From the NCBI GenBank assembly GCA_900169235.1, contig FWCC01000174.1, forward strand, positions 62,001 to 126,000: a stretch of 64,000 nt of DNA, written 5' to 3'. Positions 1 to 12,300 of this stretch are shown piece by piece (within the stretch, counting starts at the first letter, position 1; every line of letters begins with the position of its first letter). The position numbers and the translations under genes are program-made. The stretch is from Zarea fungicola (taxonomy: Eukaryota > Ascomycota > Sordariomycetes > Hypocreales > Cordycipitaceae). Below the pieces are notes generated by a model. That model saw only the letters and a program-made list of their open reading frames with translations, did not search any database and was not told where the DNA came from.

Positions 1-537
1 GCAGGCGACTTCCAGTCTCTTATTTTTCAGCAGCCACTGGGATTCAAAAACTATGCCACGCTGCAGAGCGCGCTTGTTGCACCTCTATCGCGCGGCAACG
101 TCACTATTCGTTCATCGTCTGCAACAGACGCCCCAATCATCAGCCCCAACTGGCTGTCGGATAGAGCGGACCAAGAAGTTGCCATTGCTCTGTTCAAGAG
201 AATGAGGGAAGTACTAGCCACAGATGCCGTCCAAAAAGTTGCTCTTGGTAAGGAATACTGGCCGGGGAGCAAAGTCCAAACCAATGAAGAGATTCTTGAT
301 TTCATACGTGGGTCATTTATGACGGTTTGGCATGCGTCTTGTACCTGTAAGATGGGCAGAGAGGATGATGCATGGGCAGTGGTTGACAGCGCAGCTCGGG
401 TGTTTGGCGTGAGTGGCCTGAGAGTTGTCGATGCGAGTGCCTTCCCACTTTTAATTCCCGGTCATCCATCGAGTACTGTTTATGCTCTGGCTGAGAAGAT
501 AGCAGATGGTATTATTCGGAACGCTGGTGCCAATTGA
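1..537 (+). CDS. GMC oxidoreductase, C-terminal part (5' end outside window)
   Basis: The reading frame is already open at base 1 and runs to a stop at 535-537, so only the last ~178 residues are present. They match the C-terminal substrate domain of FAD-dependent glucose-methanol-choline oxidoreductases: the block WHASCTCKMG, followed by a 'VVDASAFPLLIPGHPSST' block and ALAEKIAD at the end. In this family the His of the first block and the His (or Asn) of the PGHP block are the active-site pair that accepts the hydroxyl proton, and the second block also contacts FAD. The FAD-binding N-terminal half lies upstream, so the substrate (alcohol, sugar, choline, aryl alcohol) cannot be told. It lies co-directionally about 0.9 kb upstream of the amidase; no functional link is implied. 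Confidence 0.9.
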   Translation, partial: AGDFQSLIFQQPLGFKNYATLQSALVAPLSRGNVTIRSSSATDAPIISPNWLSDRADQEVAIALFKRMREVLATDAVQKVALGKEYWPGSKVQTNEEILDFIRGSFMTVWHASCTCKMGREDDAWAVVDSAARVFGVSGLRVVDASAFPLLIPGHPSSTVYALAEKIADGIIRNAGAN

Positions 538-1436
538 TTATAGGAAATAACAAGTACATGAGTGAATTATCTACTCGTGCACCACGAAATCCTAAACTTG
601 AAGACCGATTTATAAGTAACGCCATTACAGCTTCACATTCATGTTGGCAGTGAAGTATAACGATGAGGCCGTATTGCCCAAGCTGGTACCAGGGTTAGGA
701 TATATTTATGTTGGTTGGTTGATTCAGGTTAGGGTTGCTGCCAAGTGCACAGTGGATAGACGGCCGAGGTTGCTCGTCGCAGCAGAACATGTGGATTACC
801 AGTAAAAACAATCGGGATATCCCATTAGTAATTTGCCTTCTATGCAAGTGGCATATATTTTACTTACTATAAAAAAAACTAGCTAGGTTTTTCTGATGAC
901 CTGCACGGGAAGCAATCTGACGAGGGGAGGGCGTATTTTTCGCCGAAACACCCTCAATTAACTACCAGAAGAGTGGTATGAAAACTGTAAACCCGCTAAA
1001 TTTGGGGCCAAATAATACGGACCAATCTTTTATCTCGTAATGCGCCGGCTTGGCTGCAAGGTAGCTCGGTGGAGTCGGAGTACTCCATGGGCCAACCCCC
1101 AGACTCATGATTTTTGGGGGAAAACATGGCTACCTTTCTCTTTTCCAGATCCATTTCGTAAACTGCTCCGCTGGCCCGCGGATATGCGTCGATATGCAGG
1201 TCCAGGTCGTCCGAGCACTACTTCGCGGGGTTTGCGGGGTTGCTGAAATACTTTATAATTTGCCGACATCGGTGTAGTCGGAGTAGTCTAGGAGTAGTTT
1301 CACTCAGTGGATTTGATGCACTTATATACACTTGACCACTCACATCAGCTATCCGTGCCTCATTCCTACTTGTTTCATATTTATACACTCATAAAATTGA
1401 ACCGTCTCCCCCCTCCCCTCAGACATCCAGCTTACC
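538..1436. other. Intergenic, amidase promoter side
   Basis: About 0.9 kb with no supported gene. It holds the 3' flank of the GMC gene and the upstream region of the amidase, including a TATA-like CTTATATACA near 1320, about 115 bases before the start codon. Short ORFs here show no family features. Confidence 0.6.
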
Positions 1437-3380
1437 ATGGAGACTACCCAGCAAAAGATTGATAGAGCCAGAGCTAGGCGTGATGCTACATTGGCCAAGG
1501 TCGAGCCCAAACTCGAGGGCCTGCCTGACCAACTACCCCGCAACAGCCGAGGGCTGCCCGCCACTGTCTTGACAGCCAGAGAAATTGAGCTGACTGAGAA
1601 ATACGATGTCCTTGAGCTGCTGGCAATTCTCAGGGAAAGGAAAGTGACTGTGGAGGAGGTCACCCGCGCCTTTCTGCGTCGCGCGGCGGTCGCACAGGCA
1701 GCGGTACGTACAGCCGAGAGATGTTGATGGGAAGCGTCCCGCCTGCAGTAAGCTAATGGCCAAGGGTAGACAAATTGTTTGGTGGGATTAATGTGGGATG
1801 AGGCGATTGCCCGAGCAAAGCACCTCGACTCTCTGCCTGAGCCCAAGGGTGCCTTCTTTGGTCTACCCATCTCCACCAAGGAGCACCACGGCATGGTTGG
1901 CGACAATATCATCACCACGGCCTCGTTGCTGGACTGGATAGACCGGAAGCACGGCTCTAACGTGCTCTACGATGACCTTTGGGCCGAAGGATGCGTGTTT
2001 TACGCAAGAACGACTCAGCCGCAGACCATTATGCACCTGGAAACGAGTAGCAACATGTTTGGCACGACAGTGAACCCTTACAACCGCGATCTGACGCCTG
2101 GTGGCAGCAGCGGAGGCGAGTCGGCCCTCATTGGCATGCGCGGAAGCCTTTTTGTGAGTCAATTTATTAATGATGAAAATTACCGTGGCCAGTGCAAAGT
2201 TTGTACGTTCTAACATGAAATGCTTAGGGTATTGGTGGTGACATTGGCGGCAGTATTCGATGTCCCTCTGCCTTTGTTGGCATTTACGGCTTCAAGTAAG
2301 TGCACTGTCTGATTTCCTGCTTAGTTTCTTCAAAAAAAAAAGAATCCAAGTTAATCAAGCCCTACAACTAGACCATCGACAAAGCGCATTTCAGTAGCAG
2401 GCCAGACAGGATTAATGATGGGCAGAGAGACCGTCTTTAGCACCCCAGGACCCATGACGGTGGATCGCAAATCCATGGAGTATTTCATGAAGGTCGCGCT
2501 CGACAGACAGCCGTGGCGCCGAGACCCTTCCATCGTCCCGATCCCTTGGACCCCTTACACATTCACCAAGCCTATCAAAGTCGCCGTACAGTGGTGGGAC
2601 GGCGTGGTCCAGCCGCATCCCCCGATTACTCGCGCGCTGAAGGAGGTCGCCGCCGCCTGCCAAAAGGCCGGGATGCAGGTTGTCGACTGGAACTGCGAGG
2701 GCCTGGATCACAAGAAGAGCTGGGAAATCATCTCGGCGCTGTACTGGCCCGACGGTGGGCGTGAGGCCCTGGACACCATGAAGAACGCTGGCGACGCCGT
2801 GTTGCCCTTGTCGAAATGGATTATTCAGGAGCAGCCATCAGTTAAGGACATGAACCAAGCCGAACTTTGGAAAGTAAGTACAAGTACACTTCATTTTGAG
2901 TCTTTTTCTTTTTTTTTTTTTGCCCTTCTTGGTTCTGCGAGGCATGACATTCCCGAATCGTAGGGCTAACCGGACAATTAGCTGTGCTATGAGCGCGACG
3001 CATACCGTGCAGCCTACGCCCGCGCCTGGAACGCCACAGGTGATGCTGATGGAAATGAAGTCGATGTAATTCTATGCCCTGCTAGCTTCGGAGCCGCCAC
3101 GCCGCTGGAAAAGTCCAAGTACTGGGGCTACACGGCTCACTGGAATATGGTGGACTACCCCGGCGCAGTCTTCCCTGTCACGACCGTGGACGCGGCCAAG
3201 GATGTCAAGGACCTTGCCTACAAGCCCAAGAATGACCAGGACCAGTACGTCTACGACCTATATGAGCCCGAAGTGTTTGACGGTGCCCCGATTGCCCTCC
3301 AACTTGTGGCGAGAAGATACCAGGAAGAAAAAGTTCTAGCGGCCCTGGAGCATGTCGAGCGGGCCATGGGTCGTTGTTAA
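1437..3380 (+). CDS. Amidase (amidase-signature family, acetamidase-like)
   Basis: Five exons: 1437-1703, 1770-2153, 2228-2295, 2372-2873 and 2982-3380, all GT..AG, giving 539 residues, normal for fungal acetamidase-like enzymes. The amidase-signature Ser-Ser-Lys triad is intact: Lys126 in STKEHHG, cis-Ser202 in the GGSSGGES block and nucleophile Ser226 in GGDIGGSIR. The C-terminal part carries the DGAPIALQLVARRYQEE block typical of fungal members. The enzyme would hydrolyse a carboxylic amide to acid and ammonia; no signal peptide is visible, so it is probably cytosolic. Exon 4 is joined so that GFK continues into PSTKRISVAGQTGLMMG, which fits the family. The natural substrate is unknown; proximity to the accessory cluster (17 kb away) is not evidence of a shared pathway. 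Confidence 0.93.
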
Positions 3381-4567
3381 GTTGTGGTGCCTTTTAATAG
3401 TAGAATATTTCAAACATATACAACCATTGTAAAATCAATAGAATCCCATTTAATTTAAATCAAACCTGAGTCTTTCACCGGCCGCCTACCTAGTAAAAAA
3501 CTGCCAAGTGCAACAAAGTCAATTTGTCCCTCCATATTATTAATGTTTTGAGGAAGTATTTTGGAATCGCTATAGATGGTGTTAAATTCAGAATCCTGAA
3601 AATTTATACTCGCCCACTTGAATTTTAGCATTAATGGAAGGGGGGTGTTTCGCAATCATAACTTAAGCCCACCGATATACTTACGGCTTGAGAATTGAAA
3701 AGAAGTGAATAGATATTACAAAATTCATATCAAAGATTACCGCAATATTACCTTCCATTTTGCTACGTCCGATGGCATTTGCAATGCAAACGACATTAAG
3801 CTGTAGGGTAGGCGCTGATGCCTTTCAACATAGCCTCTTGCTCAGGCTGTCAATGCGACAACGGCAAACAAGGCAGAGCAGCTAGTAACCGCAGGCAAAT
3901 TGACTTGATTTTTTTTCTTTCTAATATACTACCAGTAGCCTTAATTTGTATCTTACTGTCTTTGCAGTCGTCGGTTGCCAGGCAAGATGTCATCTCCACA
4001 TCACGTGACTCAGATGTGATCGCCTCCTGTTCCGCCGCAATTCCCTTGTACCACAGGGGCAAGGTAGCTTCGACGTTGCAGTTAGGACAGATGCTCGCAA
4101 TACACGGATTAAATTTCTTTACTTTTGATACAAATATATTAAGCACCATTTTAAGCCATTAAATCTTCATATCGCTCACAAACCCTCAGTTAAACTCATA
4201 AAAAACCCCGGATACCGCCCCTGATCGATCGGCAGGCCAAGTACAAGGTACGCCGATTCACTGTGTGAAACAGGCCCTCGTCGCTAACCAAAGTCCCGCT
4301 CCGGCGGGCAGTACAGCAGCCAAAGTCCTAATCCTCAACCTCAAGCGTCGCTTCGCCGTCACAGGACGCTCGTCGCAATCCATCAACAACCACCCCGCGC
4401 ATCGAATTTTGTCCCGAAAATCGACCAGCCATCTACCCGAAGCCGCCGCTACCGATCGATGTCATCCTGAGCCCTCGCATCGCCTTGGGTCCAACGGTAC
4501 GCGCGCGCACCTGATAGCGCATGGCGCCAAGGGGCCTCGTTGTCGCTTCCATCGCCCGGGGCCCAAT
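3381..4567. other. Intergenic, 5' region of SPT7
   Basis: About 1.2 kb without a supported gene. A perfect CACGTG E-box is at 4002-4007. The SPT7 frame is open upstream of its first ATG (from about 4265) but has no ATG there, so this part is taken as 5' UTR. Confidence 0.5.
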
Positions 4568-7500
4568 ATGTCCTTTTCCAATGGTCAGCCGGCTTGGCCA
4601 TCGCCCGCCCTGTATCCCACAACCAGCAATAGGTCCCTGCAGCATCTTGATGATGCCTCGGCGCGTACATCGACGCCGATAGATAACTCCATCGTGCCCG
4701 TGCCTGAGGCCTCGCTAGATACCGAAGAGGAAGCCCGCCGCGCCCATTTCGCCGATTTATATCGAAAAACTGAGAGCAGGGTCGCGCTACTTTTCTCCTC
4801 AAATGGCGCATATAATCGTGCTGCCATCGAGGCGTTGCGTCGCCAGCCGGTCGCGTCTCTCGTGACCCTCCCCCCCACTACCGACCATGAACCGATAAAG
4901 GAGCCGCCGATGAAAAAGGCCAAGAGGGCCATTGACGAAGACAATTATGACGACGATGACGACGAAGACGAAGATGATACACCTGCTATTGCCCCGAAAA
5001 CGCAAGCGACCATAGTCGCAAACCCGCTGCTCTCGCCCTCAAAATCAGGGAGCTCACCAGTCCAGTCAGTAAACTCGCCCGCCAAGGCGCTCGAGAAACC
5101 CAAGCCCCAAGAAGGATCCCAAGGCAAGGATTCGGCCGAGGAGCATGAAATACACGATCTCGATGAAGCACGAAAAGCCACCGAGGATGCGGCTCGTCGC
5201 AGCTTCCATACCATCATGTACACTCTGGAGAATGATCGCACCGCAATGCTGGAGCAGCAACAATTGGAAGACTCGGAGAAGCAGCTCCAGGCTGAGATGG
5301 ATCACAACAACCCAGGCGGTATTAATGGCCAGCAAAATGCAAACCAAGGGACTCTGAGTAGTGCCAACCTGGGTGCTTCGAGCCTCACCCTGAAGCATCT
5401 CATTGCGCGAATCGATATGAAGCGAGATCAGGTTCGCGCCACCGACGCCGAACTAAGAGTCCTCATGAATGAGGTTCGAAAAAACCGCAGTAAATGGGCA
5501 AGCGAAGAAAACGTAAACCAGGAGGAGCTGTACGAGGCGCTGGAGAAGGTCTTGACCGAGTTAAAGGCGCATACGGAATACTCAACTCCATTCCTTACCC
5601 GCGTAAACAAACGGGATGCACCCGATTACTACTCCCGTGAGTGATTGTTTATGAAACCGAATCTCGGACATGTCCTCTAACTATGAGCAGTAATAAAAAA
5701 CCCCATGGATCTAGGCACGATGACGAAGAAGCTCAAATCGTTATCGTTCAAATCCAAAGCCGATTTTGTTGCCGATCTTAATCTGATTTGGGACAACTGC
5801 TTAAAATACAACCACGATATGAATCATCCACTTCGTCGAATGGCCAATGGGATGCGCAAAGAAGCCGAGAAACTAATACCACTGATCCCGAATCTTGTCA
5901 TCCGTTCGAGAGCCGAAGTGGAAGCCGAGGAAAGACGAAAGCAGAATGGCGGAGAGGATGACGGAGGAGATGACTCCGATGACGAACCAATCATGTCGTC
6001 ACGAGGCCGCAAGGCTGGCACTAAAGGTACCAACAAATCCCGAACCGCACCCTCTGACCAGAAGGAAGAAACCCCGGTCGTCGACCAGAAGCCTGTTATA
6101 CAACTCAACGGACTGCTGGGTAAGCACGGACGGGAAGGCTCCGAAGTGGACGGTAGCAATGGCTTCTCAACACCACCGATTGGAGGCAATTCGACTCCGA
6201 ATGGGCTATCTGGTGTGGGCAGCAACGCCGATGCCATGGATATTGACGGCCCAACCATGAACGGAATGGGTCTCAACCAAAGTTTTGGCGAGGCAGCCGA
6301 ACAAATATACGAAGACGAAGAATATAAAATTTGGAAACAGACCACAAAAAAGGAACGTGCCCTTGTCGCCAAAGAGCGGTTCCATATCTTCAAGGATAAT
6401 AAACTCAACGTGGATGCGCCAGCATTGCTTCGAAGCAAAGTCGGCATGCGTCGGTTTTTGAAACACCAGAAGGAGGCGGAAGACTTTGGATTCGGACAGG
6501 ACGGCACGGATGCATCGACTGTCGCCGCCAAGGAAACCAAAGCCCCCGAAACACTGGCTGAGGGGATAGACGAAGAAACGGATAGAATAATGCCGGATTA
6601 TTACGACTCTCTGTCCAACATCCCAGACATACCGGTCAAGCTTCAGTGGATCGAAGACTCTGACGGGCAACTGATTAACCAGCACGAAGAATTTTTGCGG
6701 CTTGTGAAATCTGGGTTGTTTACCGCGCCGTCGAGCCGGCTCACAAAGAAGATGGACGACAACATTCGACAAATACAAGAAACGAGAAAGCTTGCAACTA
6801 AGATTTCTGTCATTAAGCAGATGCAGGTTCAGTCGCAAGTATACACGAATCAGTTTCCCAAGTCAATACACGAGCCCTTTGTCGAACAAGATATCGAGCC
6901 GCATTTCATCTCCGACGATGGGCCCGTCATGGCCGCCGACGTCTGTCAAAATGCAATGAAGCGGTCAGTGGGCAAAATTCTATACAACTGCGGATTCGAA
7001 GAGTTTCAACCCTCGGCAGTAGATGCTCTCACGGGCATCGCCACCGACTATTTCCAGAAACTCATCCGCACATTTAATATTTACAACGAGGCCGAGAAAA
7101 AGTCGACCAGCTCAACAGAAGGCTCAACGGTGATTGGGCCCCGCTTCACGGCCGAGGAGGTCATCCTACACACGCTCGAAGAAAACGGACATGATATTGC
7201 CTCGTTGGAGCTATACGTCAAGGATGACATGGACCGGCTGGGCACGCGACTAGGCACACTGCACGAGCGACTCAAGATGCACCTGACGGATCTGCTCCGC
7301 CCAGCACTGTCCGGCGAGTTCGGCAGCGACGGCGCGGGCGCCTTCAAGGACGGCAGCGACCAGTTCACGAGCGGCGACTTTGCCGACGAGCTCGGCGAGG
7401 ACTTCTTTGGCTTCAAGGCCCTCGGCCTCGATAAGGAAATGGGGCTCGACTCCTTCTCCGTGCCCTTCCACCTGCTGCAGAGCCGGGTGCGCAGCCAGTA

Positions 7501-8086
7501 CCAGATGCAGACGCAAAACGGCGGCGCGGGCGCCTCGGCGAGTAACGTCTTTGAGCCGCTGGCCAACTCGGATCCCGTCACGACCGAGTCGATCCAGCGC
7601 CACATTGGGCTCGTCCGCAACTTCTTCCTCGCCAAGCTGCACGCCAACGGCGGCCAGCCCCTGGTCGAGGACGAGGACCTGCCGACGAAGCAGCGGAAGC
7701 CCCGCCCACGACTCGGCGCCAGCGGCAAGATCATGTCGGCGCAAAAGAGGCCGCCGCGGGAGCAGATCGCGCTGGCCAAGAAGAAGAAGAAGCTCGAGGC
7801 CCAGGCCGCCGAGGCGCAGCGGCTCAACGCGGAGCGGGCCGCCGCCAACGGTGGTGGTGCCGTTGCCGCTGGTGGCGGGAACATCAACGTCAGCATCAAT
7901 GGTGCGGCCGGCAAGAAGAAGCCCAGCATACCCAACGGGACCGTCCCTGTGCCCGTACCTGTACCCGTGCCCGTGCCGAACCCGGCCATCATGGCGCTGG
8001 GCATGGAGCGCGCGGACAGCATGCAGAGCCAGACGGACAAGGAGGACACGACGGGGATGATGAGCCCTGAGAGCATTGCGCAGTAA
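4568..8086 (+). CDS. SPT7: SAGA complex subunit Spt7 (bromodomain plus histone-fold)
   Basis: Two exons, 4568-5636 and 5691-8086, with a GTGAGT donor, CTAAC branch point and CAG acceptor; 1154 residues. The splice falls inside the bromodomain and restores its ZA loop (DYYS joined to [11 protein letters not shown]), followed by the acetyl-lysine-pocket helix with NCLKYNHD; the domain spans roughly residues 325-430. A histone-fold (bromodomain-associated) region starting [20 protein letters not shown] lies near residues 770-825; in yeast this part pairs with Taf10. Together these identify the structural core subunit of the SAGA coactivator. An acidic Asp/Glu run is encoded at about 4936-4979, and a repeated Val-Pro dipeptide tract at about 7945-7978. 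The first ATG of the frame is used as start; the lysine-rich C-terminal tail is low complexity. Confidence 0.93.
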
Positions 8087-9201
8087 TAGACCTAAATGTT
8101 TGCGGGCATGTGAGACTTTTGTGCATTGTTTCACGTTCGTTTTTGTGGATATGGATGTGGATGTGGATTGGAGATGGGGATAAATTATCATGTACATTTT
8201 ATGTCCCTCCTTCTTTTTTTTTAATTGTTTCTTGTCTTGTTTCATCAGCTTGCCTTTTCTTCTTCTTGCTTTTCCCTTTTGGTTTTTCTTCCTCTTTCGG
8301 GCTGTCTTTTTCCCAAGTCTTACACAAAACCATACCCATTGTTTATTACCTAGATTTTATTTATCTGACTTGTTCTTTCTCCCATTCTTTACATCTCTTT
8401 TTCATTTTTGCGTTGGTGATATGAGAGGGGTTTTCCCTTTAGCCGTCACTGCATGTTGCACTTTTTTTTTTGGGTTGTCTTGAGCAACGGCTCGGTGGTG
8501 GTTTTCTGGAGGCAAGCACCAGCGGCGTTTTAATGAGAAATAAAAAAATGGCTCTGTATTTTGCATTACTTGAATTTCACTGTTTTCTTGCTTTTCAGTT
8601 TCTTGTTACTTTCCAGGCAACGGCCTGAGAGCAAGACACTGGATGTTGGACGGCATTTGGACCTCACGGGTATTGTGGTCGGTCTATGGTGAAAAAGCGA
8701 GGTACAAGACAGATAGGAGCAGAAGAACTGTTACAAATTATGAATCTTTATGCACCATCTTATATCACTTCTTAATCAATACATATTTAAATGTTGAACT
8801 TTGGGGTATATTTTATTGTAGTTCGCGGGTGACGTTGAGCACCATCGCAGGTTTGTGTCTTGCAGCTGTTCGGGCTACCAGCCCCAAGCTTGTATTAAGC
8901 TCAGAGGCTAAAGGACAAAGGGAAAAAAAGGTGTTAAAATAATAAATCAGAGTGCGCCAGCCCAGTATCGAAATGCATGTTGTTGAACATACGCCATTTC
9001 CTAAATTTCATTTCCATGTTAAATGCCGTTTCCCCATAATCCGTCGTTTCGCTTTTTGCAAGTCACTATTTATTCATCTTTTTTTTTGGTTTGAACCACG
9101 ATGCCGTAAACGTGCACCATGTTTGTCGAGGTCTCCCAAGCAGAGTGTGCTGTACGACTACAGCAACCCGTGGCAGGATCCTCTCTGCCTGGCAGCTACA
9201 T
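8087..9201. other. Convergent intergenic region between SPT7 and SHMT
   Basis: Tail-to-tail 3' flanks, about 1.1 kb. The first half is strongly T-rich on the + strand (runs of CTTTTT and TTCTTC), as expected for 3' UTR and poly(A) signals. No coding or RNA gene is recognised. Confidence 0.5.
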
Positions 9202-10863
9202 TTAGATGCCAGCCTCAAGACGCCAGCCCTCAACAGGGAGAGGGAAGGTGCAGGACCAGGCGGCAATCTCCTTGCGGAGCTCGTTGATGCGCTCAATCTC
9301 GCCACTGGTAACCTTGGCCTTGAAGTCCTTGAGCTTGTTGGCCTCCTTGGGGAGAGAAGCCTGGACCTCCTTGCAGATCTTGATGCTCTCATCAATGTAC
9401 TTGGCGACACGCTCAAACTCCTTCTCGCCGAATCCACGCGAGGTCATGGCAGGGGTACCAATGCGGATACCGTAGGGGGCAAGGGCACTCTTGTCACCGG
9501 GAATGGCGTTCTTGTTGCAGGCAATGTTGATGAGCTCGAGGACGGTCTCAATACGGGCACCGTCGATGCTGTGCTGGCGGAGATCAACCAGGATCATGTG
9601 GCTGTCAGTGCCGTCAGCAACGAGCTTGTGGCCGAGGGCCTTGAAGGTAACCTCGAGGGCCTTGGCGTTGGCGACAACCTTCTCCTGGTAAGCCTTGAAC
9701 TCGGGAGACTTCGCCTGCTCGAGGGCAACAGCCAGAGCAGTGATGGTGTGGTTGTGGGGTCCACCCTGGTGACCGGGGAAGACGGAGAAGTTGATGGCGT
9801 CCTCGAGCTCGTAGAGGGTCTCCTTGCCAGTCTTGGCATTGACGGAGCGAACGCCTTTGCGGAAGAAGATCATGGCACCACGGGGGCCACGGAGAGACTT
9901 GTGGGTGGTGGTGGTGACAATGTCAGCGTACTTGAAGGGGGTGGGGATGACCTCGGCGGCGATGAGACCGGAGATGTGAGCCATGTCGACCATGAGGTAG
10001 GCACCGACGGAGTCGGCAATCTCGCGCATGCGGGCGTAGTCGATGAGACGGCAGTAAGCAGAGGTACCGGCGACGAGAACCTTGGGGCGGTAGAGGATGG
10101 CGTTCTTCTGGAGAGTGTCGTAGTCAATGATGCCGGTCTCAATGTCAACGCGGTAGGGCATGGTCTCAAAGTAGGTGGATACGGCAGAGATCCTGGGTGA
10201 TGGCATGTTAAACGCTGGTTACTCATTCTCAAGCGACAGTGATCAACTTACTTGCGCTGAGGGGTCTGGTAACCGTGGGACAAGTGACCACCGTGGGGGA
10301 GGTCAAGGCCCATGAGGCGGCCACCGGGAGCCATGATGGCCTGGTACACCTGCAGGTTGGCAGGGCTGCCGCTGAGGCACTGAACGTTGACACCCCACTT
10401 GTCGCTGTCGAGGTGGAATGCCTCGAGAGCACGCTTCTGGCAGAGAAGCTCGATACGGTCGATGTGCTGGTTACCACCGTAGTAGCGGGCACCGGGAAGA
10501 CCCTCGGAGTACTTGTTGCTCATAGGGGAGCCGAGAGCATCAAAGACAGCACGGGATGTGATGTTCTCCGAGGCAATCAGGACGATGGACTCGCGCTGGC
10601 GCTGGATCTCATCTTTCTGTAGAAGGGGAGGGGCGTGTTAGCGGGGTTGAACGGAATTCGAGAGAGAGAAGGAGAGAGCAGAAACGAAGCAATCGGGGCA
10701 AACATACCATGATGGAGGCAACCTCGGCATCAGACTCGAGAAGAGACTTCTCAAGCATCTGGAAACAAGAGTCAGCTAGGGAATCGATCGATCGAGGCTA
10801 CAGCGTCCAACTCACGTCGCGGTGGGAGGCGGGGAGAGCATAGTCGGGGGTGAGGGCAGCCAT
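9202..10863 (-). CDS. SHM2: Serine hydroxymethyltransferase, cytosolic
   Basis: Four exons on the minus strand: 10863-10816, 10758-10708, 10616-10252 and 10192-9202; 484 residues. The enzyme interconverts serine and glycine with transfer of the one-carbon unit to tetrahydrofolate, using PLP. The PLP lysine is Lys253 in [13 protein letters not shown]; the substrate/PLP blocks [25 protein letters not shown] and [14 protein letters not shown] are present. The start [16 protein letters not shown] has no mitochondrial presequence, which argues for the cytosolic isoform. Codon use is strongly biased, as for a highly expressed housekeeping gene, which explains long shadow ORFs on the opposite strand. 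A second, mitochondrial isoform is expected elsewhere in the genome. Confidence 0.96.
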
Positions 10864-12300
10864 TGCAGCGGTTGTGTGTGTGATTCCAAGGTAGTGGAAA
10901 AGATGGAAGTGGTTTGAGGGAGAAAGGGTGCAAGACAAAATCGGCAATGAAGAGAAAAGAAATGAACAGAGGACAGAAAAATCTGGGGGCGCGGTGAGGG
11001 CTTTATTACCAACGGACTGCTCTCGTCTTGGGAAAAAAATTTGGGGGACCAAAAGAGGACTAGAGCGGGGCAGGTGGGCAGCTCCCTGTGAGGAGGTGGT
11101 GGGAGGGGAGGTGCAGAGTCGGGCGTGGGCCGATAAGATAGTGGCCCTTTTAGGTAAGGTATACTCCGTACCGCACGCATAATTGGAGACTGAAGCCGTA
11201 GCCACTAACTTGCTGGGCGAAGTCGGAAGTAGCTAGTACGAGACATGAGTCTTGTTGTGGCGGCCAGCTCACGGTGCATCAGTCAAATACTTTACTGGTT
11301 TCGTTTGAAGGGGGTAGTGAGCAAATTATGTCTTTGTAAGGGTTTAGAGAAAAATTATAGCACTGCGAATATATTATTGCAGCATTGGCAATCAGCAACA
11401 AGAGTTGCTCACAGTGGACGTTGACAGGCGGCCGCCGAAGTACGGCCCTGATACTTTCCTTGCTTCACTCTCAAGGTACCGCTTCGTGCCTGCCGTTCGC
11501 TGCCTCTTCCACACAGACCGGTCACCTGACCGGCAATACTAAGCAATGTGCCATGTTCCTCTGGGGAAGCTGTGCAATTGATGGAGAGGAATATGCAATA
11601 TTGCGACCTCTTCATCCGCAGCATTCGCCTCGGCCGGCAAAACATGCAACAGGTCCGGTGAGAACCAAACTCGGAGCCACGCTGCTCCAGTGGAGAACCA
11701 GCAAACGGTTGCGTATACCACCACCAGCCCTGTCCAGATGGCGTCCTACTCAGCACGTAGTTACAACCCAGCACAATGGTAGCATGCAACACAGGAAAAA
11801 AAAAAACTCTTATGCAGGCATATTACGTGTATTAAGCCAATCTTGACAGGTTCCCAAGGCTCGTTGGTGTTCGAATAAAAAACGTATGTGCCCTTGTTCA
11901 TTCACCGCTCGCTTCGTTCAAGGCAATCTAATAACCAAACGAGCTGGACATGTCTCAATCGGCTTGTCTCGAAACTGACATATCATTAGGCACCTGGAAT
12001 CGGATATTTCACCACCTGTACATACTCAGCGTCGCATTATGATACTTTTACAACGCTAGCCTCATGTCTGGATCCAATGCAGGCGAACTCTTGAATTGGT
12101 ACCTACACCAGTGTGAACCTGCTACCCCTGCTTTGCTCCGCCATGTATTAGCTCCCGTCAACTACTAGACCATAATTAGCGCGTACCTGTCATGTAATCC
12201 GTAACACAACATCGAAATACTTGGACACTTTGTCGAAGGCGGCACGCGCTGTCCTCTCTTCCTACCGTCGCCGACGACGGCCGCAGTTCGACTCGCGACC
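10864..12300. other. Divergent intergenic region between SHMT and the ferric-reductase-like gene
   Basis: About 1.4 kb containing the two divergent promoters. The SHMT 5' side is C/T-rich on its sense strand, typical of strong fungal promoters. No gene supported; the + strand ORF at 11385-11846 shows no family motif. Confidence 0.5.

Noticed and set aside
3818..4162. 114-codon ORF upstream of SPT7 and its antisense partner
   Set aside because: No domain, overlapping frames on both strands, and A/T-rich non-coding character.
7081..8245. Two long minus-strand ORFs opposite the SPT7 3' half
   Set aside because: Shadow frames of the GC-rich SPT7 C-terminus, with no recognisable domains.
9091..10200. 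369-codon + strand ORF opposite SHMT
   Set aside because: It is the mirror of the strongly codon-biased SHMT exons (Leu/Gly/Val/Asp-rich) and has no family motif; the minus strand carries intact SHMT motifs.
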